64,000 nucleotides of DNA from a bacterium (lineage in GTDB: Bacteria; UBA10199; JACPAL01; GCA-016699445): NCBI GenBank assembly GCA_035454885.1, contig DATIGE010000049.1:1-64000 (forward strand), in the 5' to 3' direction. Position 1 is the stretch's first letter. The number at the start of each line of letters is the position of its first letter. Position numbers and translations under genes: made by a program. This document shows positions 9,311 through 18,590 of this stretch, in pieces. The notes beneath the pieces were generated by a model. That model had not been told where the DNA came from. It made no database searches and was given only the letters and a program-made list of their open reading frames with translations.

Positions 9311-9919
9311 TTATTGAGATGCCAGTTTCTTCACGAGAGAGATGAAATCGGAATAAGGAAGTTCGCCGCCGTTGACCGACATCATCTTGCGGTCCGCGGC
9401 CGTCAAGGACATCGTCTTCAGGCGGGGGCTTTTATCGGCTCCGATGAAGAGCCCTCGATTGCCCGCCCCATTGGCGACGGTCTTGAGGCCCGCCTTGTCC
9501 GTCACCGCGAATTTGCCCTGGGCGAGTCCCACGGGGGCGGTGATCCCGGAATCCCCCGCGGCGCTCAGAAAAACGATCGCCTCTTCGCCGACTTGGTATT
9601 GCGGAAGGTCGCGCTCCAGCCCCTGGATCTTAACGCCCTCCTTCATGCCGAAGTCCTCGCCCCCGTCGACCGTCCCCAATTGGCGGAACGTGACCGTCTT
9701 GGAGGGTTCGCCCTTGAGCGTGTCGATCACGTCGAAGGTGACCTTCTGAACCCTTTGTCCCTTGAAATCGGCGTCCGCGTCGATGCTGACGCAGCGGCCG
9801 ACGAAGACTTTTTCCGACAGGGCGGTCAATTGTTCGAGATTAAGCTGGAGCACGGTCAGGCCCGAGGCCGAGCCCGAGACGAAGAGCCCCGCCACGGCCA
9901 ACCAAAGGAATTTCTTCAT
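9311..9919 (-). CDS. Small secreted protein, companion of the matrixin
   Basis: 202 residues with a signal peptide (MKKFLWLAVAGLFVSGSASG). The mature part begins with EQLTALSEKVFVGRCVS, followed by a beta-rich segment with TFDVIDTLKGEPSKTVTFRQLG and a predicted strand GEEAIVFLSAAG. This layout (Leu-x-x-Leu helix, VxGxV strand, lKG turn) resembles small secreted proteins that I recall next to matrixin genes, possibly partners or inhibitors, but no named domain is claimed. It is 13 bases upstream of the protease on the same strand, consistent with co-expression. Confidence 0.7.
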   Translation of the reverse strand: MKKFLWLAVAGLFVSGSASGLTVLQLNLEQLTALSEKVFVGRCVSIDADADFKGQRVQKVTFDVIDTLKGEPSKTVTFRQLGTVDGGEDFGMKEGVKIQGLERDLPQYQVGEEAIVFLSAAGDSGITAPVGLAQGKFAVTDKAGLKTVANGAGNRGLFIGADKSPRLKTMSLTAADRKMMSVNGGELPYSDFISLVKKLASQ

Positions 9920-9967
9920 GAAGACCTCCGAATGACCGGGTCATGTTAAGGAAGGGCCGCCGCGAAG

Positions 9968-11332
9968 TCAATCAACCCATCGAACCAGCGCGCATCCCCC
10001 GCCGCTTCCGCCGTCAGCCCCGCCGGTCGACCCGCCCGTCGCCGTACCGCCTCCCGTCGTTCCGGCCGCCACGGACTCCGGATGGTAGCGCGCCAGGGCA
10101 AAGTCCTCCTGCCCTCCGACGTCCGCGTAGCCTCCGACGACGATGAATCCGTCCGTTTGGATCGCGACCGCCGTCGCCGCGTCCGAGCCGCCGTCGAAAT
10201 CCGTCGTCACAAGCCCGCCCTCTTGAAAGGAAACATCCAGAGCCCCGCCGGACGCGTAACGCGCCAGTCCGAAATCCGCTTGCGAGTAGCCGGCCGCCAG
10301 GATGCGGCCCCCGGCGTCGACGGCAACGGCGTGCGCTGAATCCCCATGGCTGGCGGCAAAACCCGTCAGAACGCGTCCTGCGGAACCGAAGCCGGCATCC
10401 AAACCCCCGTCCGCGTCGAACCGGGCCAGCGCGAACTCCTTGACCAAGTTCACGTCCGCGTCACCCGCCAGCAGGATCTTTCCATCGGGCTGCACCACCA
10501 TGGCGAAGGCGGATTCAATGAGGCCACCGAAGGTCAATGTCACCTTGCCGTCCAAGCCCAGAGGATCGAAGCTCGTGTCGAGGCCCCCGTTGGGCTGGTA
10601 GCGGGCCACGGCGAAATCGAAGTTGGAAAATCCGGCGACGACGATCTTCTGGTCGGCGGGTTGAATGGCGACGGAGGACGCACCGTCCTCGCTTCCTGCG
10701 GAAAAATTGGTGATGACCCGGCCGTCGAGGTCGAAATTCAGGTCCGGCTTGCCGTCCGGCTGGTACCGCGCCACGGCAAAGTCCGGGTCCGACATCGCCG
10801 CCTGGGTGAAGCCGACGACGACGATGTTCAGATCCGCCTGCAAGGCGATGCCGCTGGCAAAGTCGGCCCCTCCGAAATCCGTCGTCACCTTGCCGGTCAG
10901 GTTGAAGGACGTGTCGGGTGCGCCGTTGGAGAGGAACCGCGCCAGGGCGAAGTCGGAACTTGCGGCGCCCAAGCTTGAGCCCGCCGCCAGGATCTTTCCA
11001 TCGGGCTGGAGGACGACGGCATCCGCCTCGTCCCGGCCGCCGAAATCGAGGGACGTCTTGCCGCCGCTCCCGAAGGTCGCATCGAGCGATCCATCCGGGT
11101 TGTAGCGAGCCAGGGCAAAATCGGTATTGCCGCTGAGGCTCGCGAACCCGACCGCGACGATCTTTCCATCCGGTTGGAGGGCGATGGCATTGATATGATC
11201 GGCGCCGCCGCTGAGATCGGTCGTCGCCTTGCCGCCGCTCCCGAACGAGGCATCGAGGTCACCCGCAACGACCTGGGCGAAAGAAACCGCCGGGACAAGA
11301 AGGAGAATCGCGGCGAATAGCCCCGTTTTCAC
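9968..11332 (-). CDS. Secreted delta-60 repeat protein with GGCALVR tail
   Basis: 454 residues from a GTG start. The signal peptide MKTGLFAAILLLVPAVSFA is followed by seven copies of the delta-60 repeat, each with LDxxF, a glycine-rich turn, ALQPDGKIVVVG and FALARY, which build a beta-propeller-like fold. The protein then runs into a Gly/Thr/Ser linker and ends GGGCALVRWVD. The tail matches that of the matrixin at 8095, suggesting a common export or anchoring fate. No catalytic motif is seen. It diverges from ychF. Confidence 0.88.
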   Translation of the reverse strand: MKTGLFAAILLLVPAVSFAQVVAGDLDASFGSGGKATTDLSGGADHINAIALQPDGKIVAVGFASLSGNTDFALARYNPDGSLDATFGSGGKTSLDFGGRDEADAVVLQPDGKILAAGSSLGAASSDFALARFLSNGAPDTSFNLTGKVTTDFGGADFASGIALQADLNIVVVGFTQAAMSDPDFAVARYQPDGKPDLNFDLDGRVITNFSAGSEDGASSVAIQPADQKIVVAGFSNFDFAVARYQPNGGLDTSFDPLGLDGKVTLTFGGLIESAFAMVVQPDGKILLAGDADVNLVKEFALARFDADGGLDAGFGSAGRVLTGFAASHGDSAHAVAVDAGGRILAAGYSQADFGLARYASGGALDVSFQEGGLVTTDFDGGSDAATAVAIQTDGFIVVGGYADVGGQEDFALARYHPESVAAGTTGGGTATGGSTGGADGGSGGGCALVRWVD

Positions 11333-11372
11333 GTCGGCATCATGACTCTTTCACGCGCTTCGAGCAATGACC

Positions 11373-11400
11373 TTGTGTTCCTTCGAAAATATCCTGTAAT
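11373..11400 (+). promoter_or_regulatory. Candidate ychF promoter
   Basis: TTGTGT (11373-11378) and TGTAAT (11395-11400) are 16 bases apart, 22 bases before the ychF ATG. Both are partial matches to sigma-70 hexamers. Confidence 0.35.
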
Positions 11401-11422
11401 CATTTGAATACGGAGACTTGAA

Positions 11423-12517
11423 ATGGGCTTTCAATGCGGCATCGTCGGGCTTCCCAACGTCGGCAAGTCCACCATCTTCAACGCCTTGACCGCCGCGGGC
11501 GCGGCGGCGGCGAACTATCCGTTCTGCACGATCGAACCGAATATCGGCGTCGTCGCATTGCCCGATGAGCGCCTGGACAAGATCGCGGCGATCTTCAAGC
11601 CCGAAAAGGTCGTCCCGACCTCCGTCGAGTTCGTCGACATCGCAGGTCTCGTCAAAGGCGCGTCGAAGGGAGAGGGGCTCGGGAACCAGTTCCTCGGCCA
11701 CATCCGGAGCGTGGACGCCATCGCGCACGTCGTCCGTTGTTTTGACGACCCCGACGTCGTGCACGTCCACGGCGGCGTCGATCCGCTGCGCGACATCGAG
11801 GTCATCGACACGGAACTCGCTCTCGCCGACCTGGATTCCGTCACCAAGGCGATTGCCAAGGTCGAGAAAAGGGCCAAGGCCGGAGACGCGGACTCCGTCC
11901 GTCTCCTGGAGATCTACAAAAAGCTCGAAAAACACCTGAACGAGGGCAAGCCGGCCCGGTCACTCGGCCTGACTGAAGAGGACAAGGCCCTGGTGAAGGA
12001 CCTCTTCTTATTGACGAACAAGCCTGTCCTTTACGTCGCGAACGTGGCCGAATCCGAGATCAAGAAGTCCTCCCCCGCCATCGATGTCTTGAAGGCCCAC
12101 GCCGCCAAGGAGGGCGCCGAGTTGGTGGTCTTGAGCGGCAAGATCGAGGCGGAGATCGCCGAACTGTCGCTGGACGAGAGAAAGGCCTTTCTCCAGGATC
12201 TGGGCCTGAAGGAGTCCGGTCTCGATCAGATGGCGCGCGCCGGCTACAAACTCCTGGGCCTCGCCACCTACTTCACGGCGGGCCCCAAGGAGGTCCGAGC
12301 CTGGACGATCCCTCATGGCACCAAGGCCCCGCAGGCGGCCGGCGTCATCCATTCGGATTTCGAGAAGGGGTTCATCCGCGCCGAGTGCTACCACTACGAG
12401 GACCTGATCGCCCTGGGCTCCGAAGCGAAGGTGAAAGAGGCCGGCAAGATGCGGCTCGAGGGCAAGGATTACGTCGTGAAGGACGGGGACGTGCTGTTCT
12501 TCCGCTTCAACGTTTGA
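11423..12517 (+). CDS. ychF: Ribosome-binding ATPase YchF (Obg family)
   Basis: 364 residues, standard length. The N-terminal P-loop domain has GLPNVGKST (8-16), [14 protein letters not shown] (switch II) and NVAE in place of the GTPase NKxD motif, the hallmark of ATP-preferring YchF. A coiled-coil insertion and a C-terminal TGS domain (about 280-364) with FEKGFIRAE and [15 protein letters not shown] complete the protein. YchF binds ribosomes and acts in translation and stress response in the cytoplasm. It overlaps the converging methyltransferase-like gene by 11 bases. Confidence 0.97.
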   Translation: MGFQCGIVGLPNVGKSTIFNALTAAGAAAANYPFCTIEPNIGVVALPDERLDKIAAIFKPEKVVPTSVEFVDIAGLVKGASKGEGLGNQFLGHIRSVDAIAHVVRCFDDPDVVHVHGGVDPLRDIEVIDTELALADLDSVTKAIAKVEKRAKAGDADSVRLLEIYKKLEKHLNEGKPARSLGLTEEDKALVKDLFLLTNKPVLYVANVAESEIKKSSPAIDVLKAHAAKEGAELVVLSGKIEAEIAELSLDERKAFLQDLGLKESGLDQMARAGYKLLGLATYFTAGPKEVRAWTIPHGTKAPQAAGVIHSDFEKGFIRAECYHYEDLIALGSEAKVKEAGKMRLEGKDYVVKDGDVLFFRFNV

Positions 12518-13958
12518 CCAAGATCTCCTGCCAGAGGATCCATTCCCAAACGATCTCGACCGCCTCGCCCAAGGTGGTGAGCGACACGTTGTCCTTCGTG
12601 GCCTCCCACGACTTGTAGCGGCATTTTTTCAGGAGCCGTTCTTTGAACGCGGCGACATCCTCCGCGGAGGCTCGGGGGTCCAGGGCGTATCCCCTGAACC
12701 GCGCGGCCTCGAGGAAGGTCTCCCAGAGATCCTTCCCAAAATTCGCCTCGTCCGACAGCGGCCCCGCGGCCACCCCGGCCTCCCGGGAGTAAGAGAGGCC
12801 CTGGTAGCGCTTGGCGGCGCCCGCCGCCTCGTCCAGCATCGCCTTCGCCGGCGGACACGGGCGTTCCTTCCGGATGAAGATCATTTCGACGCAAATGCCG
12901 CTGACCAGCGCGGTCATGGGATCCGACATCGACCGGTGAAGGAGGGAATGGTTCTCCCGCAAATACCGGATCTCGTCGCCTCTCGGCGTCTCGGACACGA
13001 AACCCAGGAAGAGGTCCCGCGACTCGACGAAAAACGCCTCACCTCCGGGGACCAGGGAGTCGACGATCTGCTCCCAGACCCTCCTCTGGTCGACCGCGTG
13101 CGAGCTTCCGAAAAAGGAGAGAGCGAGGTCGTAGCCCTGGGGCAGCCGGTGGGTGTCGAGGTTCCCCAAGTAAACGGACGAGAAGGCCGGCCGGTTCTCC
13201 GGGGGAATCACGTCCGTCAATGAAAACGTGTCGATCGCGACCCTTTCGCCGAACAGGGCCTTGAGCTCCGCCTCCATCCGGCCGTATCCGGGTCCGATCG
13301 TCAGGATCCTCAACGGTTGCGAGCGATCGGGGGCCGCCGAGGAGAGACGCTCCCTCACCTTCTCTTCGATTCCGCCGAAAGGCGTGGCTCTTGAGAAACC
13401 GGAACACTCCTTCAAACCCCGGCCGAGGAGGTAAGGCGCGTCGATGGTCAGGCGCCCATGATCGAAATCGGAGATGCGCCTTTCCATCTTCCGGATCAGG
13501 CGGTCCGGCGTCAGTTCGAGAACGGCATTGCGAACGCCAGGACCTTGAGGCTCCGGCGGGCCTAGAAAGGCGAAGAAAGAGGCCCCGCGGAGGAGACCGA
13601 CGGTGGGGATCCTTTCCAGGAGGACACGCCGCATTTCGAGTGGCCTTCCGGGAAGGTTCCAGAAGAATTGGACGTCGTTCTCCTGATAGACCGCGAGGGC
13701 CGGGACGATTCCAGGCGTGTCGGTCAGGACACAGGCCCCGTGACGCTCGACGACCCGCAGCTGGTGAAAGATCCTGCCGTCCGCGCTCAAAAAAAGACTG
13801 CCCCCAAGGGGCGGGTCAAACCGCGCAAGATCGGCCAGCCACAGATTCTCCGCCCCGCTGGTGACATGAAAAAGACGGGCCCCCTCGAGAAGGCTGGCCG
13901 CGTCCAAAATCGCACCGGAGGCCGGGATTCGCTGGATCAGTGAGCAGAGACCAGTCAT
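12507..13958 (-). CDS. Unrecognised N-terminal domain fused to a SAM-methyltransferase-like domain
   Basis: 483 residues, taking the ATG at 13958 ([12 protein letters not shown]), where homology to the divergent neighbour begins. Residues 1-150 contain [15 protein letters not shown], nearly identical to LFLSGDGRNFHQLRV in the gene at 14078. The second part has a class I methyltransferase glycine motif, [10 protein letters not shown] (about 217), a following acidic strand end AIDTF, and [16 protein letters not shown] with [10 protein letters not shown], as in Rossmann methyltransferases. A helical C-terminus follows. Substrate and role are unknown; the shared domain could sense the same signal in both proteins. 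It converges on ychF. Confidence 0.7.
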   Translation of the reverse strand: MTGLCSLIQRIPASGAILDAASLLEGARLFHVTSGAENLWLADLARFDPPLGGSLFLSADGRIFHQLRVVERHGACVLTDTPGIVPALAVYQENDVQFFWNLPGRPLEMRRVLLERIPTVGLLRGASFFAFLGPPEPQGPGVRNAVLELTPDRLIRKMERRISDFDHGRLTIDAPYLLGRGLKECSGFSRATPFGGIEEKVRERLSSAAPDRSQPLRILTIGPGYGRMEAELKALFGERVAIDTFSLTDVIPPENRPAFSSVYLGNLDTHRLPQGYDLALSFFGSSHAVDQRRVWEQIVDSLVPGGEAFFVESRDLFLGFVSETPRGDEIRYLRENHSLLHRSMSDPMTALVSGICVEMIFIRKERPCPPAKAMLDEAAGAAKRYQGLSYSREAGVAAGPLSDEANFGKDLWETFLEAARFRGYALDPRASAEDVAAFKERLLKKCRYKSWEATKDNVSLTTLGEAVEIVWEWILWQEILVKR

Positions 13959-14077
13959 CGACCCGTTACTTCGCACCGGGCATCGAAAGGTTGCCCCGAA
14001 CTTCGAGCGACGGTGGCGGACCTGAGACGATACAATTCGAGGCAACTTTTTTGCCCGGGTGGCGAAGCCAATGGACA

Positions 14078-15280
14078 ATGAATCCCCTCACTTCCCTCAT
14101 CGGCCGGCTTCCCACCTCCGTCCCCTGCGTCCTACCTTCCCATTACACGGCGGGCGCCGACGTCCAGATCTGGAATCTCGGGTCCGCGCAGGAGATCCAC
14201 CTGGCACGCATGCCGGAATCGCCGGTCGAGATCGCCTCCGCCCTCGGTCCTGACAAGCTGTTTTTGAGCGGGGACGGACGGAACTTTCACCAGCTCCGGG
14301 TGAGCTTGGCGGCACCGCAAGCCCTCTTGACGGCAACCCCCCGTTTCATCCCCATGGCCTTCACGGCCGAAAGTTCGGGGATGAGGCTTCTCTGCAATCT
14401 CCCCGACGACAGCGAGCGATTGGTGGACCTGGTCGCGTCGCATTGGCGGCCGGGGCATTTCCTTCAGGACGCCGCATTTTATCTCTTTTCGGAGGACGAG
14501 GAGACGCCGGCCCTCGAAGGGGCCCTCCGGCGCTGGTGGGCTGGGAACGTGGAGGAAACTTCTCCCGGCCGCGAAACGGTCGACGCGGCGGCCTTCACCG
14601 CGTTCGTCCGTGGACTGGGCCATATCGTCAACAACGCAAACGCGGTCATTGCCTCCCATGCCGAATACCTCATGGCCCGGGAAAATGCCGACGAGGGCTT
14701 GCTGGCCATCCGATCCGCATCCCACCGCATCACGAGGCTGATCCACAGGCTCCAACAAAGGTTCCACGGGGACGCGGTCGTGATTCCCGATCCCCTGACG
14801 GTCCTGAAGGAATACGAAGTCCTGGAGGAGATCCTGCGCGAGTGGGCCGTGGAGGCCGCGAAACCCGCCGCCCCCGTGCCGGCGATGTCGTCCCCGGCCG
14901 TGTCGACCTCCCTCCTCGTCATCGAGGACGATGAGGATTTGGGCGACATCCAGGTCCTCTCCTTGGAAACCCGCGGGTTCCCCGACGTCCGTCTCGCGCG
15001 GACGCCGACGGAGGCCATGAGAATTTTCGACGCGAACCCGGCCCTGACGGCCGTCCTAAGCGATTACAATCTTCAGGCGGACCGGACGGGTCTGGACCTG
15101 GCGCGGGAGATGCGCAGGAAACGCCCCGGAGTGAAGATCCTCATCGCCACGGGCGAGGCGGACAACGTGAAGGCCCTGATGTCGGAGGACGAATGCAACG
15201 AGATCGAGATCCTCCGCAAGCCGACCGATGAAGACGATCTGGAGGACCGCCTTCGCCGCCTTCTGGGCCTTAAAAGCTAA
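14078..15280 (+). CDS. Unrecognised N-terminal domain with DHp-like helix and C-terminal receiver domain
   Basis: 400 residues from ATG 14078; an earlier in-frame ATG would overlap the divergent gene. Residues 1-150 are homologous to the N-terminus of the gene at 12507. Residues about 175-240 (GLGHIVNNANAVIASHAEYL) look like the dimerisation helix of a histidine kinase with His about 182. There is no ATP-binding N/G box region before the receiver domain (about 285-400), which keeps IEDDED, phospho-acceptor SDYN (Asp about 328), IATGE and RKPTD. It therefore looks like a phosphorelay or scaffold protein that cannot phosphorylate itself. The 3' end overlaps the next, converging gene by three or four bases. 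Confidence 0.75.
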   Translation: MNPLTSLIGRLPTSVPCVLPSHYTAGADVQIWNLGSAQEIHLARMPESPVEIASALGPDKLFLSGDGRNFHQLRVSLAAPQALLTATPRFIPMAFTAESSGMRLLCNLPDDSERLVDLVASHWRPGHFLQDAAFYLFSEDEETPALEGALRRWWAGNVEETSPGRETVDAAAFTAFVRGLGHIVNNANAVIASHAEYLMARENADEGLLAIRSASHRITRLIHRLQQRFHGDAVVIPDPLTVLKEYEVLEEILREWAVEAAKPAAPVPAMSSPAVSTSLLVIEDDEDLGDIQVLSLETRGFPDVRLARTPTEAMRIFDANPALTAVLSDYNLQADRTGLDLAREMRRKRPGVKILIATGEADNVKALMSEDECNEIEILRKPTDEDDLEDRLRRLLGLKS

Positions 15281-15789
15281 TACTCCTTCTCGAGAATGAA
15301 CTCCTGCTGCCAGGCCGCATTGTAGTAGTGGATTTCGCGGAAGTACTCGAGGTTGGCCTTTTGGGGAATCAGCAGATCGAAGGTCACGCTGTAGTTGATC
15401 GGGACGATCTCCGGGTAATCGATCAAGGCCCTCATCTTGTCCGGGATCTCGCGCCACAGGACGGGGTCTTTGACCCTGAGCGTGTTGAACGCCGCGTAGC
15501 GCTGGCCCTTCTCTCCCACCACGACCCATTTGTCCCTCTTCGCGTCCATGATCACGTTCCTCAAGGACATGTTCTTCACGATGACGGGGAGGAGCTTGTA
15601 GCCGGCGATCAGGCCGTCGAGCCGTGGATCGTAGTTCGCGTCGATGGAAAGCGAAAACGAGGTCAGGACCCGCCCCGCCACTCCCTCCACCTTGGGGGGC
15701 TTTTTGGGTTTGGCCGACCGGATGGGAAAACAAGCGGCGCATGCGAGAAGTACCGAAACGGCGGCGATCAGGCGGATTGACTTGGCCAT
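15277..15789 (-). CDS. Probable lipoprotein, last gene of the opp-like operon
   Basis: 170 residues starting MAKSIRLIAAVSVLLACAAC, with VLLAC as a good lipobox. The mature part is a single beta-rich domain (VLTSFSLSIDANYDPRLDGL, LLPVIVKNMS, VPINYSVTFDLL) that I do not recognise; the pattern suggests a small Ig-like envelope domain. The gene follows the ATPase gene at 15806 by 16 bases on the same strand, so it may be co-transcribed with the oligopeptide transporter. It ends tail to tail with the receiver-domain gene. Confidence 0.65.
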   Translation of the reverse strand: MAKSIRLIAAVSVLLACAACFPIRSAKPKKPPKVEGVAGRVLTSFSLSIDANYDPRLDGLIAGYKLLPVIVKNMSLRNVIMDAKRDKWVVVGEKGQRYAAFNTLRVKDPVLWREIPDKMRALIDYPEIVPINYSVTFDLLIPQKANLEYFREIHYYNAAWQQEFILEKEY

Positions 15790-15805
15790 AGTTTGTCCTC
15801 GCTCC

Positions 15806-16789
15806 CTAGATTGTGTTGATCTTTTCCACAAGATGACACGCCGCCCAATGATTTTTTTTCCACTCTTTGAGTTCAGGCTCCTCGGTCTTGCACCGCGCCT
15901 CCGCGAACGGGCACCGGGTATGAAAAGAACACCCCGGCGGAGGGTTCATGGGCGACGGGATTTCTCCCGGTAAAACGATGTGTTTGGCCTTCCGGCGCCG
16001 TGGATCCGGCACGGGCACTGCGGCGATCAAGGCCTGCGAGTAGGGATGCAACGGACGGTCCATCGCCTCGCGCGGACCGGTTTCGACGATCTTGCCCAGA
16101 TACATCACGGCGACCCGGTGGCTTAAGTATTTCACCATCTTGAGGTCGTGCGAGATGAAGAGATAGCTCATGCCGTACTTCTGCTGGAGGTCTTGGAGCA
16201 GGTTCACGATCTGCGCGGACACGGAGACGTCCAGCGCCGAGACGGGCTCATCGGCGACGATGAGCCTCGGTTTCAAGGCGATCGCACGCGCGATGCCGAT
16301 CCTCTGCCGCTGGCCGCCCGAAAACTCGTGCGGGTAGCGGTCGTAGGCGTCCCGCGCTAGGCCCACTTGCTCGAAGAGGTCGCCGACGCGGGACCGTTTG
16401 TCCCGGCGCGAGACCTGCCGGTGGATCACCAAGGGCTCGGCGACGATCTCTCCCGCCTTCATGCGCGGATTCAGGGAGGAGTAAGGGTCCTGAAAGATCA
16501 TCTGGATCTTCCGCCTGTGGGGGCGCAGCCCCCTTCCTTTAAGCTTCGCGATGTCTATTTGCTCGAATACGATCCCTCCGGCATCCGGCTCGATGAGACG
16601 CGCCACCATCCGCGCGACGGTTGTTTTTCCGCAGCCGGATTCCCCCACGAGCCCCAGGGTCTCGCCCGCCCCGATGGAAAAACTCACCCCGGAAACCGCA
16701 TGAACAAAGGCCTTCGCGCGCGAAAAAACGCCGCCCCTCACGGGAAAGAGCTTGATCAGGCCGACCGTCTTCAAGAGTTCCTGGCTCAT
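15806..16789 (-). CDS. oppF: Oligopeptide/dipeptide ABC transporter ATPase (OppF/DppF type)
   Basis: 327 residues. The ATG at 16789 overlaps the upstream ATPase gene as ATGA. Walker A GESGCGKTT (about 53), signature FSGGQRQR, Walker B LIVADEPVSALD and the switch histidine in FISHD are intact. The C-terminal Opp/Dpp domain has the cysteine cluster PPGCSFHTRCPFAEARC. It pairs with the ATPase at 16786 to drive peptide import through the two permeases. The substrate (oligopeptide, dipeptide or nickel-like) cannot be fixed from the ATPase. Confidence 0.93.
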   Translation of the reverse strand: MSQELLKTVGLIKLFPVRGGVFSRAKAFVHAVSGVSFSIGAGETLGLVGESGCGKTTVARMVARLIEPDAGGIVFEQIDIAKLKGRGLRPHRRKIQMIFQDPYSSLNPRMKAGEIVAEPLVIHRQVSRRDKRSRVGDLFEQVGLARDAYDRYPHEFSGGQRQRIGIARAIALKPRLIVADEPVSALDVSVSAQIVNLLQDLQQKYGMSYLFISHDLKMVKYLSHRVAVMYLGKIVETGPREAMDRPLHPYSQALIAAVPVPDPRRRKAKHIVLPGEIPSPMNPPPGCSFHTRCPFAEARCKTEEPELKEWKKNHWAACHLVEKINTI

Positions 16790-17754
16790 GACCCCCCGTA
16801 GGGATAAAAGCAGCGCGCCCCGTTTTCCAAGGGCGGCTCCTCCGACCGGCACCGCGCCTGGACCCGTTCGCAACGGTCTTGATAGGCGCAGCCCCGCGGC
16901 AATCTCGAAAGGTCGGGGACCGAACCCGGGATCGTCTGCAGCCGCCCCTTCGTCTCCAGCGTGGGCAAGGCATGGAGCAGGGCCCTGGTATAAGGATGGC
17001 GTGGCTTGGCGAAGAGATCCGCGGTCGCCCCCTCCTCCACCACGCGGCCGGCGTACATGACGGCCACGCGATCCACCGTCTCGGCGATGATCCCCAGGTC
17101 GTGCGTGATCAGGATGACCGCCATCCCGAGCCGTTCCCGCAATTCCCGCAGGAGATCCAAGACCTGGGCCTGGATCGTCACGTCCAGGGCCGTCGTCGGC
17201 TCGTCCGCGATCAGCAGCGCGGGCCGGCACGAGAGCGCCATGGCGATCATCGCCCGCTGGCGCATGCCGCCCGAGAGCTCGTGCGGATAGGCCCGGGCCG
17301 CGCGCTCGGGGTCCGGCACGCGCACGAGCGAAAGGGACTCGAAGACCTTGTCCCGCCGCTCGGCCTTGGAAAGACCTTTTTGATGAAGCGCCACCGCCTC
17401 CTCGATCTGGTCGCCGATCGTAAAGACGGGGTTCAGGCTCGTCATGGGCTCTTGAAAGATCATCGCAATCACGCCGCCGCGGACGTCGCGCAAATTTTCG
17501 ACGGGCAGGGACAAGAGGTCGGCCGCCTCCCCCTTCTGCCGCAGAAGGACCTTTCCCCCCACGATCCGTCCCGGTTCGGAGACGAGCCGGAGCACGGACA
17601 TCGCCGTCACCGACTTGCCGCTCCCCGACTCGCCGACGATCCCGAGCGTCCCGCCTTCCGGAACCTCGAGGCTCACGCCGTCGACCGCCTTCACCACGCC
17701 GGCGGACGTGAAGAAGTGGGTCTTCAGGCCTTCGATTTTCAATAACGCATTCAT
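16786..17754 (-). CDS. oppD: Oligopeptide/dipeptide ABC transporter ATPase (OppD/DppD type)
   Basis: 322 residues from ATG 17754, which shares one base with the upstream permease stop (TGATG). Walker A GESGSGKS, signature LSGGMRQR, Walker B LLIADEPTTALD and ITHDLG are complete. The C-terminal cysteine motif CAYQDRCERVQARC is typical of OppD/DppD. It forms a heterodimer with the downstream ATPase. Position between permease and OppF gives the canonical A-B-C-D-F order. Confidence 0.93.
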   Translation of the reverse strand: MNALLKIEGLKTHFFTSAGVVKAVDGVSLEVPEGGTLGIVGESGSGKSVTAMSVLRLVSEPGRIVGGKVLLRQKGEAADLLSLPVENLRDVRGGVIAMIFQEPMTSLNPVFTIGDQIEEAVALHQKGLSKAERRDKVFESLSLVRVPDPERAARAYPHELSGGMRQRAMIAMALSCRPALLIADEPTTALDVTIQAQVLDLLRELRERLGMAVILITHDLGIIAETVDRVAVMYAGRVVEEGATADLFAKPRHPYTRALLHALPTLETKGRLQTIPGSVPDLSRLPRGCAYQDRCERVQARCRSEEPPLENGARCFYPYGGS

Positions 17755-18590
17755 CAAATCTTCATCCGCGGATCGATCGCGTCCCGCAAGCCTTCTCCTA
17801 CCAAATTGTAGGCGGTAATGCTTATGAAAATGGCGAGCCCGGGGAAAAACGCCAGCCACCAGGCGATGTCCATGAAGTCCCGCGACTGCGAGAGGATCTC
17901 GCCCCAGGACGGCGTCGGCGGCTGGACGCCGAACCCCAAAAACGACAGGCTCGATTCGATAAGAATCGACGACGCGACGCCGAAGGTGGCCGAGACGAAG
18001 ACGGGCGCCAGGCTGTTGGGCAGGATGTGGCGGAAGATGATCCGGGCGTTCCCCGCCCCGACGATCTTGCCCGCCATCACGAAGTCCTGCTTCCTCAGTT
18101 TGAGAAACTCGCCCCGCACGAGGCGGGCGATGCCCGGCCAGCTCGTGAGCCCGATCACGATCATGATGTTGACGAGCGACGGACCGATGAACGCGAGCAC
18201 GGCGAGGATGAGGAAAAAGGTCGGAAAGCAGATCATGACCTCGATGGCGCGCGAAACGACGACGTCCACCCAGCCTCCGAAGTAACCCGCCAAGGCCCCC
18301 AAGAGGACGCCGATGGCGACGTAGAGGGCGACGGAGATCAGCCCCACCGTCAGCGAGATGCGGGTGCCGAAAACCATCCGGGCCCAGATATCCCTCCCCT
18401 CCTCGTCCGTGCCCAGCCAGTGGGCCGCGGAGGGCGGCTTGAGAATCGAGCCCAGGTCGTAGGCGGTCGGGGAATGGGCGCTGAGGTGGGGCGCGAGGGC
18501 CGCGACGGCGAAGAGAACGAGGACGAACGCGAGGCCCGCGACGGCCATCCTGTTTTTGGAGAACTGCTGCCAGATGAATCTAAGGTTCAT
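17754..18590 (-). CDS. oppC: Peptide ABC transporter permease (OppC/DppC type)
   Basis: 278 residues from ATG 18590, which overlaps the oppB stop as ATGA. The N-terminal helix and short periplasmic segment with HWLGTDEEGRDIWARMVFGTRIS are typical of OppC. Five further membrane segments follow, and the EAA coupling loop is seen around GAGNARIIFRHILPN. It forms the membrane channel with OppB. Confidence 0.93.
   Translation of the reverse strand: MNLRFIWQQFSKNRMAVAGLAFVLVLFAVAALAPHLSAHSPTAYDLGSILKPPSAAHWLGTDEEGRDIWARMVFGTRISLTVGLISVALYVAIGVLLGALAGYFGGWVDVVVSRAIEVMICFPTFFLILAVLAFIGPSLVNIMIVIGLTSWPGIARLVRGEFLKLRKQDFVMAGKIVGAGNARIIFRHILPNSLAPVFVSATFGVASSILIESSLSFLGFGVQPPTPSWGEILSQSRDFMDIAWWLAFFPGLAIFISITAYNLVGEGLRDAIDPRMKI

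Noticed and set aside
15806-17230. Upstream-extended start for the OppF gene adding over 140 residues.
   Set aside because: The extension is an Arg/Gly-rich shadow of the oppD gene; the ATG at 16789 with ATGA overlap fits the family N-terminus.
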